A stretch of DNA of 64,000 nt from Neomicrococcus lactis (lineage in GTDB: Bacteria > Actinomycetota > Actinomycetes > Actinomycetales > Micrococcaceae): contig NZ_JACHBL010000001.1 of the NCBI RefSeq assembly GCF_014200305.1, positions 1 through 64,000 on the forward strand. The letters are read 5' to 3'. Made by a program: the position numbers and the translations under genes. A model generated the notes under the pieces. That model made no database searches, was not told the DNA's origin, and worked only from the letters and a program-made list of their open reading frames with translations. This document shows, one piece after another, positions 54,596 through 63,118 of this stretch. The first letter of the stretch is position 1, and the number at the start of each line of letters is the position of its first letter.

Positions 54596-55698
54596 CTCAA
54601 TCCCACAACACTTGGACCACTGCGGGACACGGCGTTCCTGAATCCATGGAATTGGATGCGGAAACCCGTGCGCTCGCAGCGCTCGTCAATTTGCCGCCGG
54701 GATTTGCGGAGATTGCCGATGACCCCACGCTGGGTCCGGCCGTGTTCACGGGCATGGCGCGCGTGGAAAAGATGCTGCGAGATGCCATTGCAAACTCTGA
54801 TCCGTTCGTCGATCAGACCAGCCGTCACTTGGTGGAGGCTGGCGGCAAGCGCGTGCGTCCGTTGTTGGTGTTGTTGAGCTCGCTGTTGAGCGGCAACGAG
54901 GTCATCAGCGATGACGTGGTTAAGGCTGCCGCGATGGTGGAGCTCACCCACTTGGCAACGCTTTATCACGATGACGTGATGGATTCGGCGCCGCTGCGCC
55001 GCGGTGCTCCTACCGCTCACGAAGTGTGGGGCAACTCTGTTGCCATCCTGACCGGCGACCTGATCTTCGCGCGCGCCTCGATCCTGGCAGCTTCCCTCGG
55101 CCCAGCAGCCGTGGAATTGCAGGCTCGTACGTTCGAGCGCCTCTGCTTGGGACAGCTTCACGAATCCGTGGGACCGCGCCCTGAGGACAACGCTCTTGAG
55201 CACTACTTGAGCGTCATTTCAGACAAGACCGCTTCCCTGCTGGCCGCTGCCGGCGAGTTTGGCGCTCGCTTCGGCGGCTCCAACGATGCCGACACCAGCG
55301 TGCTCAACGAGTACGGCGAAAAGGTGGGCGTTGCCTTCCAGCTCGCCGACGACGTCATCGATGTCACCGGCGCCAAGGTGAAGTCCGGCAAGACGCCGGG
55401 CACGGATCTGCGCGAGCGCGTTCCTACCTTGCCAGTGCTGATCTTGCGCCGCATGTCCGCCGATGGCGATGCTTCCGCAAGCGCGGTTCTGGAGCTTGTT
55501 GATGGCGACTTGACCTCGGACGAGCAGCTTGCTGCCGCCGTCGACGCTGTTGCGAATCACCCGGCTACGAACGAAGCCTGGGCCGTTGCGCGCCAGTGGG
55601 CCGACGAGGCTCGCGCCGCACTTGCACCGCTGGCCGATGGCCCGGTCAAGCGTTCGCTCTTGGACTTCGCCGACGCCGTGGTCTCTCGCGAGCAGTAG
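54592..55698 (+). CDS. Polyprenyl (hepta/octaprenyl) diphosphate synthase
   Basis: A trans-prenyltransferase that makes the menaquinone side-chain donor for MenA. 368 residues. The first Asp-rich motif is LYHDDVMDSAPLRRG, with GGKRVRPLLVLLSS upstream and the second motif in FQLADDVIDVTGAK. The N-terminal 55 residues are extra. Chain length cannot be deduced safely. It is the last gene of a menG-reductase-synthase operon. Confidence 0.93.
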   Translation: MTQSHNTWTTAGHGVPESMELDAETRALAALVNLPPGFAEIADDPTLGPAVFTGMARVEKMLRDAIANSDPFVDQTSRHLVEAGGKRVRPLLVLLSSLLSGNEVISDDVVKAAAMVELTHLATLYHDDVMDSAPLRRGAPTAHEVWGNSVAILTGDLIFARASILAASLGPAAVELQARTFERLCLGQLHESVGPRPEDNALEHYLSVISDKTASLLAAAGEFGARFGGSNDADTSVLNEYGEKVGVAFQLADDVIDVTGAKVKSGKTPGTDLRERVPTLPVLILRRMSADGDASASAVLELVDGDLTSDEQLAAAVDAVANHPATNEAWAVARQWADEARAALAPLADGPVKRSLLDFADAVVSREQ

Positions 55699-55728
55699 TA
55701 ACTGCATCGGCGCTGACTAGCTAGTTTG

Positions 55729-56430
55729 TTAGTCAGCGCGTGGATTGCGGCGGTACGCTGACACGCTCGGCTCGCCGTCGAGCCAAAACCGCCACGGCCA
55801 ATCCGCGGCTTGGGACACGCCTACCCGCGGCCCGCTCGCAATTCTTGAGTACGACGGCGCAGCTTGCGGACGTTCCAACCTCACGATTGCGGGCATTTGC
55901 TTGAGCTCATAGCCGTAGTGGCTGTCCGTCAGCGCTAGAGCTTGGGTGAGGTTTCCTGGGCCGCGCGCCAATTGTTCGTCTTTGAGCGCGACTTTGCGGG
56001 GCACTAGCTGTTTGCGGGGAACGGTCTCGCGACGCTGATGAGCTAACTCGAGTCCTTCCACCACTTTCCCGGCCCGAAGAAGCACACCGCCTGAAGCACC
56101 CGGCGCATGGCTCACGATGTTGCACGCCCAATGATTGCCGTACGAACGGTAAATGTAGAGCACTCCCGTGGGACCGAACATCGCTTGAGTGCGGGCGGTC
56201 AGACCACGGAAGGCGTGGGAGGCTGGGTCTGTTTCGCCTTCATATGCTTCGGTTTCCGTGATTTCCACGGTCACCGTGCCTTCGGCCGTCTCGTGGCTCA
56301 ATCGCCAGCCCAACAACTGCGGCGCTACCAACGAAGCCCGGTTGTTGAGGAAGTCCAGCTCGCTCAAGGTAGGGGAGCTGGCTGAGCCGCTCGTTGAATC
56401 TGAGCCGCCCGAATTGTCACGCAAGGTCAC
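55729..56430 (-). CDS. DNA-3-methyladenine glycosylase (AAG/MPG family)
   Basis: Excises alkylated purines in base-excision repair. 233 residues. The family signatures are ITETEAYEGETDPASHAFRGLTARTQAMFGPTGVLYIYRSYGNHWACNIV (about 56-105), with the catalytic Glu in TEAYEG, and RGPGNLTQALAL. It overlaps the HIT gene by 4 bp. Repeat copy 7 lies inside its 3' third and encodes QAAPSYS. Confidence 0.92.
   Translation of the reverse strand: MTLRDNSGGSDSTSGSASSPTLSELDFLNNRASLVAPQLLGWRLSHETAEGTVTVEITETEAYEGETDPASHAFRGLTARTQAMFGPTGVLYIYRSYGNHWACNIVSHAPGASGGVLLRAGKVVEGLELAHQRRETVPRKQLVPRKVALKDEQLARGPGNLTQALALTDSHYGYELKQMPAIVRLERPQAAPSYSRIASGPRVGVSQAADWPWRFWLDGEPSVSAYRRNPRAD
55846..55867 (+). repeat. 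Repeat copy 7, inside the glycosylase gene
   Basis: Starts TGAG, then TACGACGGCGCAGCTTGC. It faces copy 8 (56439-56460) as an inverted pair about 570 bp apart. Confidence 0.7.
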
Positions 56431-56939
56431 GGCGTGAGGCGAGCTGCGTCGTCGTACTCATCAAGCTGAGCCAATGCGGCACGCAACTCTTCCGCCTTCT
56501 GGGCGCGCACCTCAACCGGCACGCGGTGCCGCAGCTGCTTGTAGAGGTCATCGCCGAAATACCGTGGAAAAACGTGCATGTGGTAGTGCCACACGTGCTG
56601 ATTTCCCGCGGGTTCATTGTGCTGGCGGACGCTGGTGCCATCCGGATTCCACGCGATTTTCATCGCGAGCGTCATGCGGCGAGACAGCACCATGGCGGCT
56701 GCCGCGGTGTCATCGTCGAGGTCGTAGAGCGACTCAAGATGCTTGGTGGGGATGATCATGACGTGGCCGCCGTGATTGCCAAAACCGTCGCAGGCCATGA
56801 TGGCCGCGACTTTGTCATCGGCGTAAATGAAGTCCGTGAGCGCGCAGAGGTTATCCGGGGATTCGATCTTGCCCGCGAGCAACTCGCAAAACGGGCACAC
56901 GTATCCTTCGGGTGCGTGGGATTGCCAGAGTGCGCTCAT
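56427..56939 (-). CDS. HIT-family nucleotide hydrolase/transferase
   Basis: 170 residues. Zinc-binding-like CPFCELLAGK near the start, then GGHVMIIPTKHLESLYDL, and the histidine triad NQHVWHYHMHVFPRY. Related to Ap4A phosphorylases and Fhit-like proteins. The C-terminal DEYDDAARLTP is encoded by repeat copy 8. It is co-oriented with the glycosylase and overlaps it by 4 bp. Confidence 0.92.
   Translation of the reverse strand: MSALWQSHAPEGYVCPFCELLAGKIESPDNLCALTDFIYADDKVAAIMACDGFGNHGGHVMIIPTKHLESLYDLDDDTAAAAMVLSRRMTLAMKIAWNPDGTSVRQHNEPAGNQHVWHYHMHVFPRYFGDDLYKQLRHRVPVEVRAQKAEELRAALAQLDEYDDAARLTP
56439..56460 (-). repeat. Repeat copy 8, at the HIT gene 3' end
   Basis: On the minus strand it reads TGAG then TACGACGACGCAGCTCGC, ending 12 bp before the HIT gene's last base. 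It is inverted relative to copy 7. Confidence 0.7.
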
Positions 56940-56954
56940 GAGGAAACCTCGTGC

Positions 56955-57419
56955 TTAGCCCTGAGACTCAGGCTGGTCCTCGAGTTCTGGCTCGAGCTCT
57001 TCGAAGACCCACGAGTACATGTCCAGCATGTATTCGCTGAAGGTGCCGTCTTCGCTCATCCAGCGACCCGTAGCGTTATTGCGGCGGTGCACCAGGGGAT
57101 CCGGGACGCTCAACTGATCTTCGCGGATGCCCCAGACAAACTTTTCTTCTTCGTCTTCCATGAAGAGGAGGTAGCCGTCTTCGATCTCGAACTCGTCTGG
57201 CTCCCACACGAAGTAGTAAGCCTCCATGAGGTCTTCCACGCCGCCAACGCTCAAGTAGAACTCGCGCACTGCTTGAGGCAGGATCGCGGCGGGACGGCCC
57301 AGCGAGTCCTGGACCATTTCTTCGAGCTCGTCCTCGCTCAACCCATCCTCGGGCTGCCACTTGTCATCGAGGTACTCAGGTACGAGGGAACGGAACTTAT
57401 CCAGAAACATGTCGGCCAT
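56955..57419 (-). CDS. SMI1/KNR4 (SUKH)-like acidic protein
   Basis: 154 residues, strongly acidic. LPQAVREFYLSVGGVEDLMEAYYFVWEPDEFE in the middle follows the SMI1/KNR4 pattern (LPxxyrxFyxxxGG), and the next strand YLLFMEDEEEKFVWGI fits too. SUKH proteins are often immunity proteins against secreted nuclease toxins, but no toxin gene is next to it. It starts upstream of the HIT gene with a 15-bp gap, so the two are probably cotranscribed. Confidence 0.6.
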   Translation of the reverse strand: MADMFLDKFRSLVPEYLDDKWQPEDGLSEDELEEMVQDSLGRPAAILPQAVREFYLSVGGVEDLMEAYYFVWEPDEFEIEDGYLLFMEDEEEKFVWGIREDQLSVPDPLVHRRNNATGRWMSEDGTFSEYMLDMYSWVFEELEPELEDQPESQG

Positions 57420-57457
57420 GAATCGATCTTATCGGGATATGAGCCGGCGTTTGCGCG

Positions 57458-58186
57458 CTAGTTGTCCTGATCAGGGCGGAAACGTGGTGCTTTGTTGCGG
57501 GGGGTTGCATCGAAAGCGCCAGTGTGCGGCATGTCAGCGCGGGTACGCGGCAAACGAATGCGCGGGCGGGACCAACCGCGAACCGCCAACGGCGCGCTCC
57601 AGCCGAAGCGAAGTGCCAACATGCGCAGGACAAAGACGACGATCGCGGTGATGGTTGCCGTCAAAAGGTTGAACCAGCCCGTCATCATCAGAAGGACCGT
57701 GGTGCCCGATCCCAAAAAGGCCGGAACCGCGTAGAGATCTCGAGGGTTGAAGAGGCTCGGTGTTTCATTTGCGGTGATGTCGCGGAGGAGACCGCCGCCG
57801 CAAGACGTCGCGACACCCAAGAGGACAGCGACGATCGGCTGAATCCCGGCTGCGAGAGCCGTGAGTGTACCCGTGATGCAAAACAGGGCGAGTCCGCCGG
57901 CGTCGAAGAGCGAGATGAAATAGCGCAGCTTCTGGATGTGCGTCGAGAGCAAATACACAGCGATGGTCGCAAGGAACGGCGGCAAGAGGTAGGCGGTGTT
58001 CACGAAGGAGTTCGGGACGCCCTGATCAATGATCAGATCGCGAATGATGCCGCCGCCGAGACCCGTCATGTAGGCGAGGGCGAGGGAGCCGATGATGTCG
58101 AAGCCCTTCCGCGCCGCGAGCAGCGAGCCGGACACGGCGAAGAAGAAGATGCCGCACAAGTCGCCCACGAGCAAAAGCGTGTTCAC
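57458..58186 (-). CDS. TRIC-type cation channel family protein (UPF0126)
   Basis: About 242 residues from GTG 58186 (GGGAG upstream). Seven helices form the duplicated GGG-containing halves: AYMTGLGGGIIRDLIIDQGVPNSF and GVATSCGGGLLRDITANETPSLF. These repeats are diagnostic for bacterial trimeric intracellular cation channels. A basic tail follows. The start overlaps the end of the PucR gene by 4 bp. Confidence 0.9.
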   Translation of the reverse strand: MNTLLLVGDLCGIFFFAVSGSLLAARKGFDIIGSLALAYMTGLGGGIIRDLIIDQGVPNSFVNTAYLLPPFLATIAVYLLSTHIQKLRYFISLFDAGGLALFCITGTLTALAAGIQPIVAVLLGVATSCGGGLLRDITANETPSLFNPRDLYAVPAFLGSGTTVLLMMTGWFNLLTATITAIVVFVLRMLALRFGWSAPLAVRGWSRPRIRLPRTRADMPHTGAFDATPRNKAPRFRPDQDN

Positions 58187-59697
58187 GAGAGCTCCCTTGC
58201 TTCGAGGGCCAGCCACAGCTGCACGCGGTCCTGCATATTGGCGGGGGAGTAGCCGGTCAGATCGGCGACTCGTTGCAAGCGGTAGCGCACTGTATTGCGG
58301 TGAATGCCGAGCTCGCGGGCGACCTGCCCAATTTCACCGGAACTGTGGAGGAAACGGCGGAGAGTTTCGATGAGCTCGCCGTTTTGCTGGCTGTCCGCAA
58401 ATTCGAGAGGTTCCAGGATTTCGCGCGCAAGGTCCATGAGCGGAACGTCTTTGGCTGTGAGCAGCAGCGACGTCAGGGACAAGCGGCTGGGCTCGTTGAT
58501 GGGGAGCATCGAGCGCAGCGACTCGCGGGCTTCGTAATAGCTCAAGCGCAATCCACTGGCGTCCGGGTAGGTGCGGCCAAATCCGATCGTGAACTCTGAT
58601 GCCGTGTTTTTGAAGAGTCTCGCGACCTGTTGCGCGACTGCTCGCGGCTCGCTGCGGGACGGTGAACCGTCTGCTGGAACTATCACGGCGAGGCGATCAT
58701 CCAAGATGGCCGTGGTGATGCGATCCGACAGGGTGGGCAACGGCATTTCGGCGAGTGGCGCAAGTCCCTGGTCTGATTGGACCAGCACTACGGAGTGCTC
58801 TTGCATGGCGTCCAGACCAATGGATTGCATGCGTAGGGAGGCGTCGTGGCCGTGAAGTCCGCCGTGGATGATGTCATCGAGGACCTGACCGGCCGCGATG
58901 CGCGAAGTGCGGCGCAACCGGGCTTGGTTGGAGAGTTCAAGGCCCAAGAGGCTTTGAGCGTAGGGCACCAGATCGCGTGACGTTAGCGGCTCGCGGATGA
59001 AGAGAGATGCCCGGTCTCTAAGGCCGGAAGCGATCGGCCAGTCCGACCAACCGGACTGCGCCGATTGAGCAGGGTTGCCGGTCCCCACTGAACTGTCATC
59101 AGAATCCTGCGTTTCAGAAAGCTCGCGGTCAATGGCCGTGGAGGCCAAGCTCGACGCGCCGAGTTCAATTCCGTACTGCTCCACTCGGGCAGCGCCGCCA
59201 ACGTATTTTTCGAGGACATCGAGGAGAGCGTTGATGCCGCCACCACGCAAGAGCGCGGCGGAAAGTTTTTGGTGGCCCGTCAAGAGCTGCTGAATGCCGG
59301 CGACGTGATCTGCTGCCAGGTCCTCGGCCATGAGGCGGGAAATGGCTGCGAAAGCCGTTTCATACGGCACTTCAAACAGCGGCAGTCTTACCTCCGCAGC
59401 AGCGCTGCGTAGCGCGGCGGGAACGTCGTTGTGGCCAAGTCCCACGCCGAAACCCAGCGCTGCGGCCGCGCCGCGGTGGGCACTCAAAACGAAATTGCGC
59501 TGCAAAGCTGTGGTGCGAAGACGGGTTCCCGTGGTGAGGAGTACTTCACCACCTGTGAGGAACTCGGCGGGATCCAACTGCTCCGTGACGGCAGCCCAAG
59601 CAAGGCGAATGGTGGCGGGATCAGCCCCGTCCAACGTCGGCACCAAAGTGAGGCCGAGGTCCGGGACAGCCAGCAACTGTGCGAGGGTCAAGGCCAT
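58183..59697 (-). CDS. PucR/CdaR-family transcriptional regulator
   Basis: 504 residues. The N-terminal PucR domain (about 1-125, LAQLLAVPDLGLTLVPTL to LPLFEVPYETAFAAISR), a GGDEF-like middle (about 290-400) and a C-terminal HTH_30 domain (ARELGIHRNTVRYRLQRVADLTGYSP). Such regulators activate purine, GABA or amino-acid genes. It is divergent from the Na+ transporter gene, and gabT lies 3.7 kb away on the other side. TAGGAT 6 nt before the ATG suggests a leaderless mRNA. Confidence 0.9.
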   Translation of the reverse strand: MALTLAQLLAVPDLGLTLVPTLDGADPATIRLAWAAVTEQLDPAEFLTGGEVLLTTGTRLRTTALQRNFVLSAHRGAAAALGFGVGLGHNDVPAALRSAAAEVRLPLFEVPYETAFAAISRLMAEDLAADHVAGIQQLLTGHQKLSAALLRGGGINALLDVLEKYVGGAARVEQYGIELGASSLASTAIDRELSETQDSDDSSVGTGNPAQSAQSGWSDWPIASGLRDRASLFIREPLTSRDLVPYAQSLLGLELSNQARLRRTSRIAAGQVLDDIIHGGLHGHDASLRMQSIGLDAMQEHSVVLVQSDQGLAPLAEMPLPTLSDRITTAILDDRLAVIVPADGSPSRSEPRAVAQQVARLFKNTASEFTIGFGRTYPDASGLRLSYYEARESLRSMLPINEPSRLSLTSLLLTAKDVPLMDLAREILEPLEFADSQQNGELIETLRRFLHSSGEIGQVARELGIHRNTVRYRLQRVADLTGYSPANMQDRVQLWLALEARELS

Positions 59698-59703
59698 GTC
59701 TTC

Positions 59704-59755
59704 ATCCTATTTTGAGAACTGCTAGCGGAAGAATCTTTTAAAATCATCCTCAAAA
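59704..59755. promoter_or_regulatory. Divergent control region, PucR gene / Na+ transporter
   Basis: The minus-strand -10 (TAGGAT, 59704-59709) of the regulator abuts half-site TTTTGAG (59710-59716), mirrored by CTCAAAA (59749-59755). A TTTTAAAA palindrome lies between. The dyad sits where the regulator could control itself and the transporter. Confidence 0.5.
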
Positions 59756-59757
59756 GC

Positions 59758-59786
59758 TTGGAGTTCGCCTAGTGGGATTCTAGTGT
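59758..59786 (+). promoter_or_regulatory. Promoter of the Na+-dependent transporter
   Basis: TTGGAG (59758-59763), a 17-bp spacer and TAGTGT (59781-59786). ATG 59794 lies 7 nt after the -10, so the mRNA should begin at the start codon. Confidence 0.55.
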
Positions 59787-59793
59787 TGTGGGC

Positions 59794-61383
59794 ATGACTA
59801 CAGCTTCGAGCGGTTCAACACCTGTTCGTCGCGAGACATTTAACTCTCGACGACTCTTTATCTTCTCAGCCATTGGCTCTGCCGTGGGTCTTGGAAACAT
59901 CTGGCGCTTCCCCTATGTCGCTTATGAAAATGGTGGCGGCGCCTTCCTTATTCCTTACCTGTGCGCGCTGCTCACTGCCGGAATCCCATTGCTCTTCTTC
60001 GACTACGCCATCGGCCACAAATTCCGTGGCTCGGCTCCATTGGCTTTCCGTCGCCTGGCCCGACCAGCAGAGACGCTGGGTTGGTGGCAAGTGCTGGTCT
60101 GCTTCGTGATCGCTGTGTATTACGCAGTCATCATTGCGTGGTCCTCGATGTACACGATCTTCTCCTTCACGAAGGCGTGGGGAGACGATCCTGAGAAGTT
60201 CTTTATGGGAGACTTCCTCAAGCGTTCCGATGACGTCACCGTTTCTATGGACTTTGTGCCCGGCATCGTGATCCCGTTGATCATCGTGTGGCTCGTAACG
60301 ATCGGCATCATGGTTGCAGGCGTCGGTAAGGGTATTGCGCGTGCAAACGCCATCTTCTTGCCGTTGCTGGTTGTCATGTTCGTCATCCTTGTGGTTCAGT
60401 CGCTCTTCTTGCCAGGCGCAGTTGACGGCCTCAACGCGTTCTTCACCCCAAGCTGGGAGGCCCTTGGCAACCCTGCTGTGTGGGCTGCGGCTTACGGACA
60501 CATCTTCTTCTCGCTGTCTGTTGGCTTCGGCATCATGGTGACCTACTCGTCCTACCTCAAGCGCAAGACGGACCTCACCGGCTCCGGCCTCGTGGTTGGT
60601 TTCGCGAACTCAGCATTTGAAATCTTGGCCGGTATCGGTGTCTTCGCGGCGATCGGCTTCATGGCTCACGCATCCGGCACCGCCGTCGCAGATCAGGCAA
60701 CGGGCGGTATTGGCCTCGCCTTCATCGCCTTCCCGGCGATCGTCTCCGAGGCTCCAGCCGGTCAGCTCATCGGCGTTTTGTTCTTCGGCTCGCTGGTCTT
60801 CGCCGGTATCACCTCGCTCATCTCCATCTTGGAAGTGATCGTGGCGGCCGTTCAGGACAAGCTCGGTGCAGGTCGTACCTTCGCCACAATGGTGGTTACA
60901 ATTCCAATGGCCATCATCTCCATTGTGCTGTTCCCAACCACCACGGGCCTCTACGTGTTGGACACCGTAGACGCATTCGTGAACCAGTTTGGCATTGTGG
61001 CTGGCGCACTCGTCGCAGTCATCGTGGTGCTGTGGATCTACCGCAAGCTTCCTGCGTTGCGTGATCACGTCAACCGCATCTCGAGCTTCAAGCTCGGTGG
61101 CTTCTGGTACGTGCTCGCTGGCGTCGTATCGCCAATCGTTCTCGCCTACATGCTCATCACCGAAGTGATTGCCAAGTCCTCCGAGTCTTACTCGGGATAC
61201 CCGGCATGGTTCAACGGAGTGTTTGGATGGGGCATGTCAGCGGCACTGATCGTTTTCGCCGTCCTGCTGTCCTTCATTCCATGGTCCGCAAATTCGAAGC
61301 TCAATAACGACCCTGAGTTTGACGCGATTCGCGACTCTGAGGACGCTGACGCGAGCGCCTACACGAAAGGAGGCCAGCGATGA
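59794..61383 (+). CDS. Sodium-dependent amino-acid transporter, NSS/SLC6 family (MetP-like)
   Basis: About 529 residues and 12 helices. The NSS signature RRLFIFSAIGSAVGLGNIWRFPYVAYENGGGAFLIPY (about 18-54) holds the sodium and substrate sites; VGFGIMVTYSSY follows in helix 6-7. The next gene encodes a MetS-like small subunit, which marks this as the MetPS type (Na+-driven methionine and alanine uptake in C. glutamicum). GTG 59788 is an alternative start. Confidence 0.92.
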   Translation: MTTASSGSTPVRRETFNSRRLFIFSAIGSAVGLGNIWRFPYVAYENGGGAFLIPYLCALLTAGIPLLFFDYAIGHKFRGSAPLAFRRLARPAETLGWWQVLVCFVIAVYYAVIIAWSSMYTIFSFTKAWGDDPEKFFMGDFLKRSDDVTVSMDFVPGIVIPLIIVWLVTIGIMVAGVGKGIARANAIFLPLLVVMFVILVVQSLFLPGAVDGLNAFFTPSWEALGNPAVWAAAYGHIFFSLSVGFGIMVTYSSYLKRKTDLTGSGLVVGFANSAFEILAGIGVFAAIGFMAHASGTAVADQATGGIGLAFIAFPAIVSEAPAGQLIGVLFFGSLVFAGITSLISILEVIVAAVQDKLGAGRTFATMVVTIPMAIISIVLFPTTTGLYVLDTVDAFVNQFGIVAGALVAVIVVLWIYRKLPALRDHVNRISSFKLGGFWYVLAGVVSPIVLAYMLITEVIAKSSESYSGYPAWFNGVFGWGMSAALIVFAVLLSFIPWSANSKLNNDPEFDAIRDSEDADASAYTKGGQR

Positions 61384-61523
61384 CTAGCACCGCCATCATT
61401 ATGTTGATCGTGGCAATTCTCACCGTCTGGGGAGGACTGGCACTGTCGATGCTGAATCTCAGCCGCCATCCGGAGGATGAAGAAGTGGACGTGCTCCCAA
61501 CCACGCACGCCCCAGAACTCTAA
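61380..61523 (+). CDS. MetS-family small subunit of the NSS transporter
   Basis: 47 residues: a single membrane helix (IIMLIVAILTVWGGLALSML), then NLSRHPEDEEVDVLP. AAAGGAGG lies 7 nt before ATG 61380, and the start overlaps the transporter stop (ATGA), so the pair is translationally coupled. MetS is needed for activity of MetP in C. glutamicum. Length and sequence pattern fit the family. Confidence 0.9.
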   Translation: MTSTAIIMLIVAILTVWGGLALSMLNLSRHPEDEEVDVLPTTHAPEL

Positions 61524-61580
61524 AAAGTTCGCCCGCCGTCACGAGCCAGCCGATTCTGGCAGGCTCAGGCTAGGGACATA

Positions 61581-61634
61581 AAACGCCCCACGTTTCATAG
61601 TGCCGATGCACCATGAAACGTGGGGCGTTTTGTC
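61581..61634. terminator. Terminator after metP-metS
   Basis: Perfect 18-bp arms AAACGCCCCACGTTTCAT (61581-61598) and ATGAAACGTGGGGCGTTT (61613-61630), with a T-run at the end and an A-run at the start. Confidence 0.95.
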
Positions 61635-61768
61635 TTCATGAACATTATGCCGAGCAGTTCAGAGTCTTAGGATCGGAGCTAATCGTTCACGCGGAACCGC
61701 TTCCACGTCACTTTCCGTTTTGCTAGTGACCGTCCGCGTGGTTGTTATCAACAAGAAAAGGAATGCTC

Positions 61769-63118
61769 ATGGCAAACGCTACGGCCGAATTCCGCATTGA
61801 ACAGCAGCGCAAGCTGACTGGCGCTTTCCCCGGACCAAAGTCCCAAGAACTTGCTGCACGTCGCTCTCAGGTAATTTCCGCGGGCGTCTCTTCCACTCTT
61901 CCGGTCTACGTTGAAGACGCTGACGGCGGCATCATTCTTGATGTTGACGGCAACCAGATCATCGACATGGGCGCCGGCATCGCCGTGACCACCGTGGGCG
62001 CATCGCACCCGAAGGTTGCCGCAGCCGTTGCTGCACAGACGCAGCGCTTCAACCACACCTGCTTCATGATCACGCCTTACGAAGGCTACGTAGAGCTTGC
62101 AGAGAAGATCATCAAGCTTTCCCCAGGCGATCACGAGAAGCGCGTTGCGTTCTTCAACTCCGGATCCGAAGCCGTTGAGAACGCCGTCAAGGTTGCCCGT
62201 TTGGCTACCGGCCGCAGCGCCGTCGTCGCTTTCGATCACGCCTACCACGGCCGCACCAACCTCACCATGGGTTTGACCGCCAAGGCTGCTCCTTACAAGA
62301 AGGGCATGGGCCCAACGGCACCGGAAATCTACCGCATGCCAATGTCCTACCCATTCCGTGAGGAAAACCCGAACATCTCGGGCAAGGAAGCTGCAGAGCG
62401 CGCCATCCTGAGCATGGAGAAGCAGATCGGTGGCGACGAGATCGCAGCCATCGTGATCGAGCCAATCCAGGGCGAAGGCGGCTTCATCGTTCCTGCTGAG
62501 GGCTTCTTGCCTCGAATCGCCGAATGGGCGAAGGAAAAGGGCATTGTCTTTGTTGCTGACGAAGTTCAGTCCGGCTTCTGCCGCACGGGCGCTTGGTTCG
62601 CTTCCGAGCACGAAGGCGTTGTTCCAGACATCATGACCATGGCTAAGGGCATCGCCGGCGGTCTTCCGCTTTCGGGCATCGTGGGCCGCGCGGATCTTTT
62701 GGACGCTGTGCACCCAGGTGGCCTCGGCGGCACCTACGGCGGTAACCCAGTTGCCGTTGCTGCTGCGTTGGCAACCCTTGAGGTGATGGAAGAAGAGGGC
62801 CTCAGCGAGCGCGCTCGTGTCATCGAGAAGAAGTTCTTCGATGCACTTCTCCCACTCCAGAAGGAAGTTCAGACCATCGGTGACGTTCGCGGACGCGGCG
62901 CCATGTTGGCTATCGAATTCGTCAAGGCTGGCGGCAAGGAACCAGACGCTGATCTCACCAAGAAGATCGCAGCTGACTGCTTGGCTGAAGGCGTTCTCAT
63001 CCTCACTTGTGGCACGTTCGGAAACGTCATCCGTTTGCTTCCGCCACTTGTGATGACGGATGCACTGGTTGACGACGCTCTTAGCGTTTTGACCGACGTA
63101 ATCCGGAAGAATTCCTAA
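61769..63118 (+). CDS. gabT: 4-aminobutyrate aminotransferase (class III)
   Basis: Transfers the amino group of GABA to 2-oxoglutarate. 449 residues from ATG 61769, chosen because AAAAGGAA lies 5-6 nt upstream; ATG 61763 is also in frame. Class III motifs: FFNSGSEAVENAVKVARLATGR, AFDHAYHGRTNLTMGLTAK, IEPIQGEGGFIVP, FVADEVQSGFCRTG with the PLP Asp, and the lysine in MTMAKGIAGGLPLSG. No gabD is adjacent in the window. Other omega-amino acids are possible substrates. Confidence 0.93.
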   Translation: MANATAEFRIEQQRKLTGAFPGPKSQELAARRSQVISAGVSSTLPVYVEDADGGIILDVDGNQIIDMGAGIAVTTVGASHPKVAAAVAAQTQRFNHTCFMITPYEGYVELAEKIIKLSPGDHEKRVAFFNSGSEAVENAVKVARLATGRSAVVAFDHAYHGRTNLTMGLTAKAAPYKKGMGPTAPEIYRMPMSYPFREENPNISGKEAAERAILSMEKQIGGDEIAAIVIEPIQGEGGFIVPAEGFLPRIAEWAKEKGIVFVADEVQSGFCRTGAWFASEHEGVVPDIMTMAKGIAGGLPLSGIVGRADLLDAVHPGGLGGTYGGNPVAVAAALATLEVMEEEGLSERARVIEKKFFDALLPLQKEVQTIGDVRGRGAMLAIEFVKAGGKEPDADLTKKIAADCLAEGVLILTCGTFGNVIRLLPPLVMTDALVDDALSVLTDVIRKNS

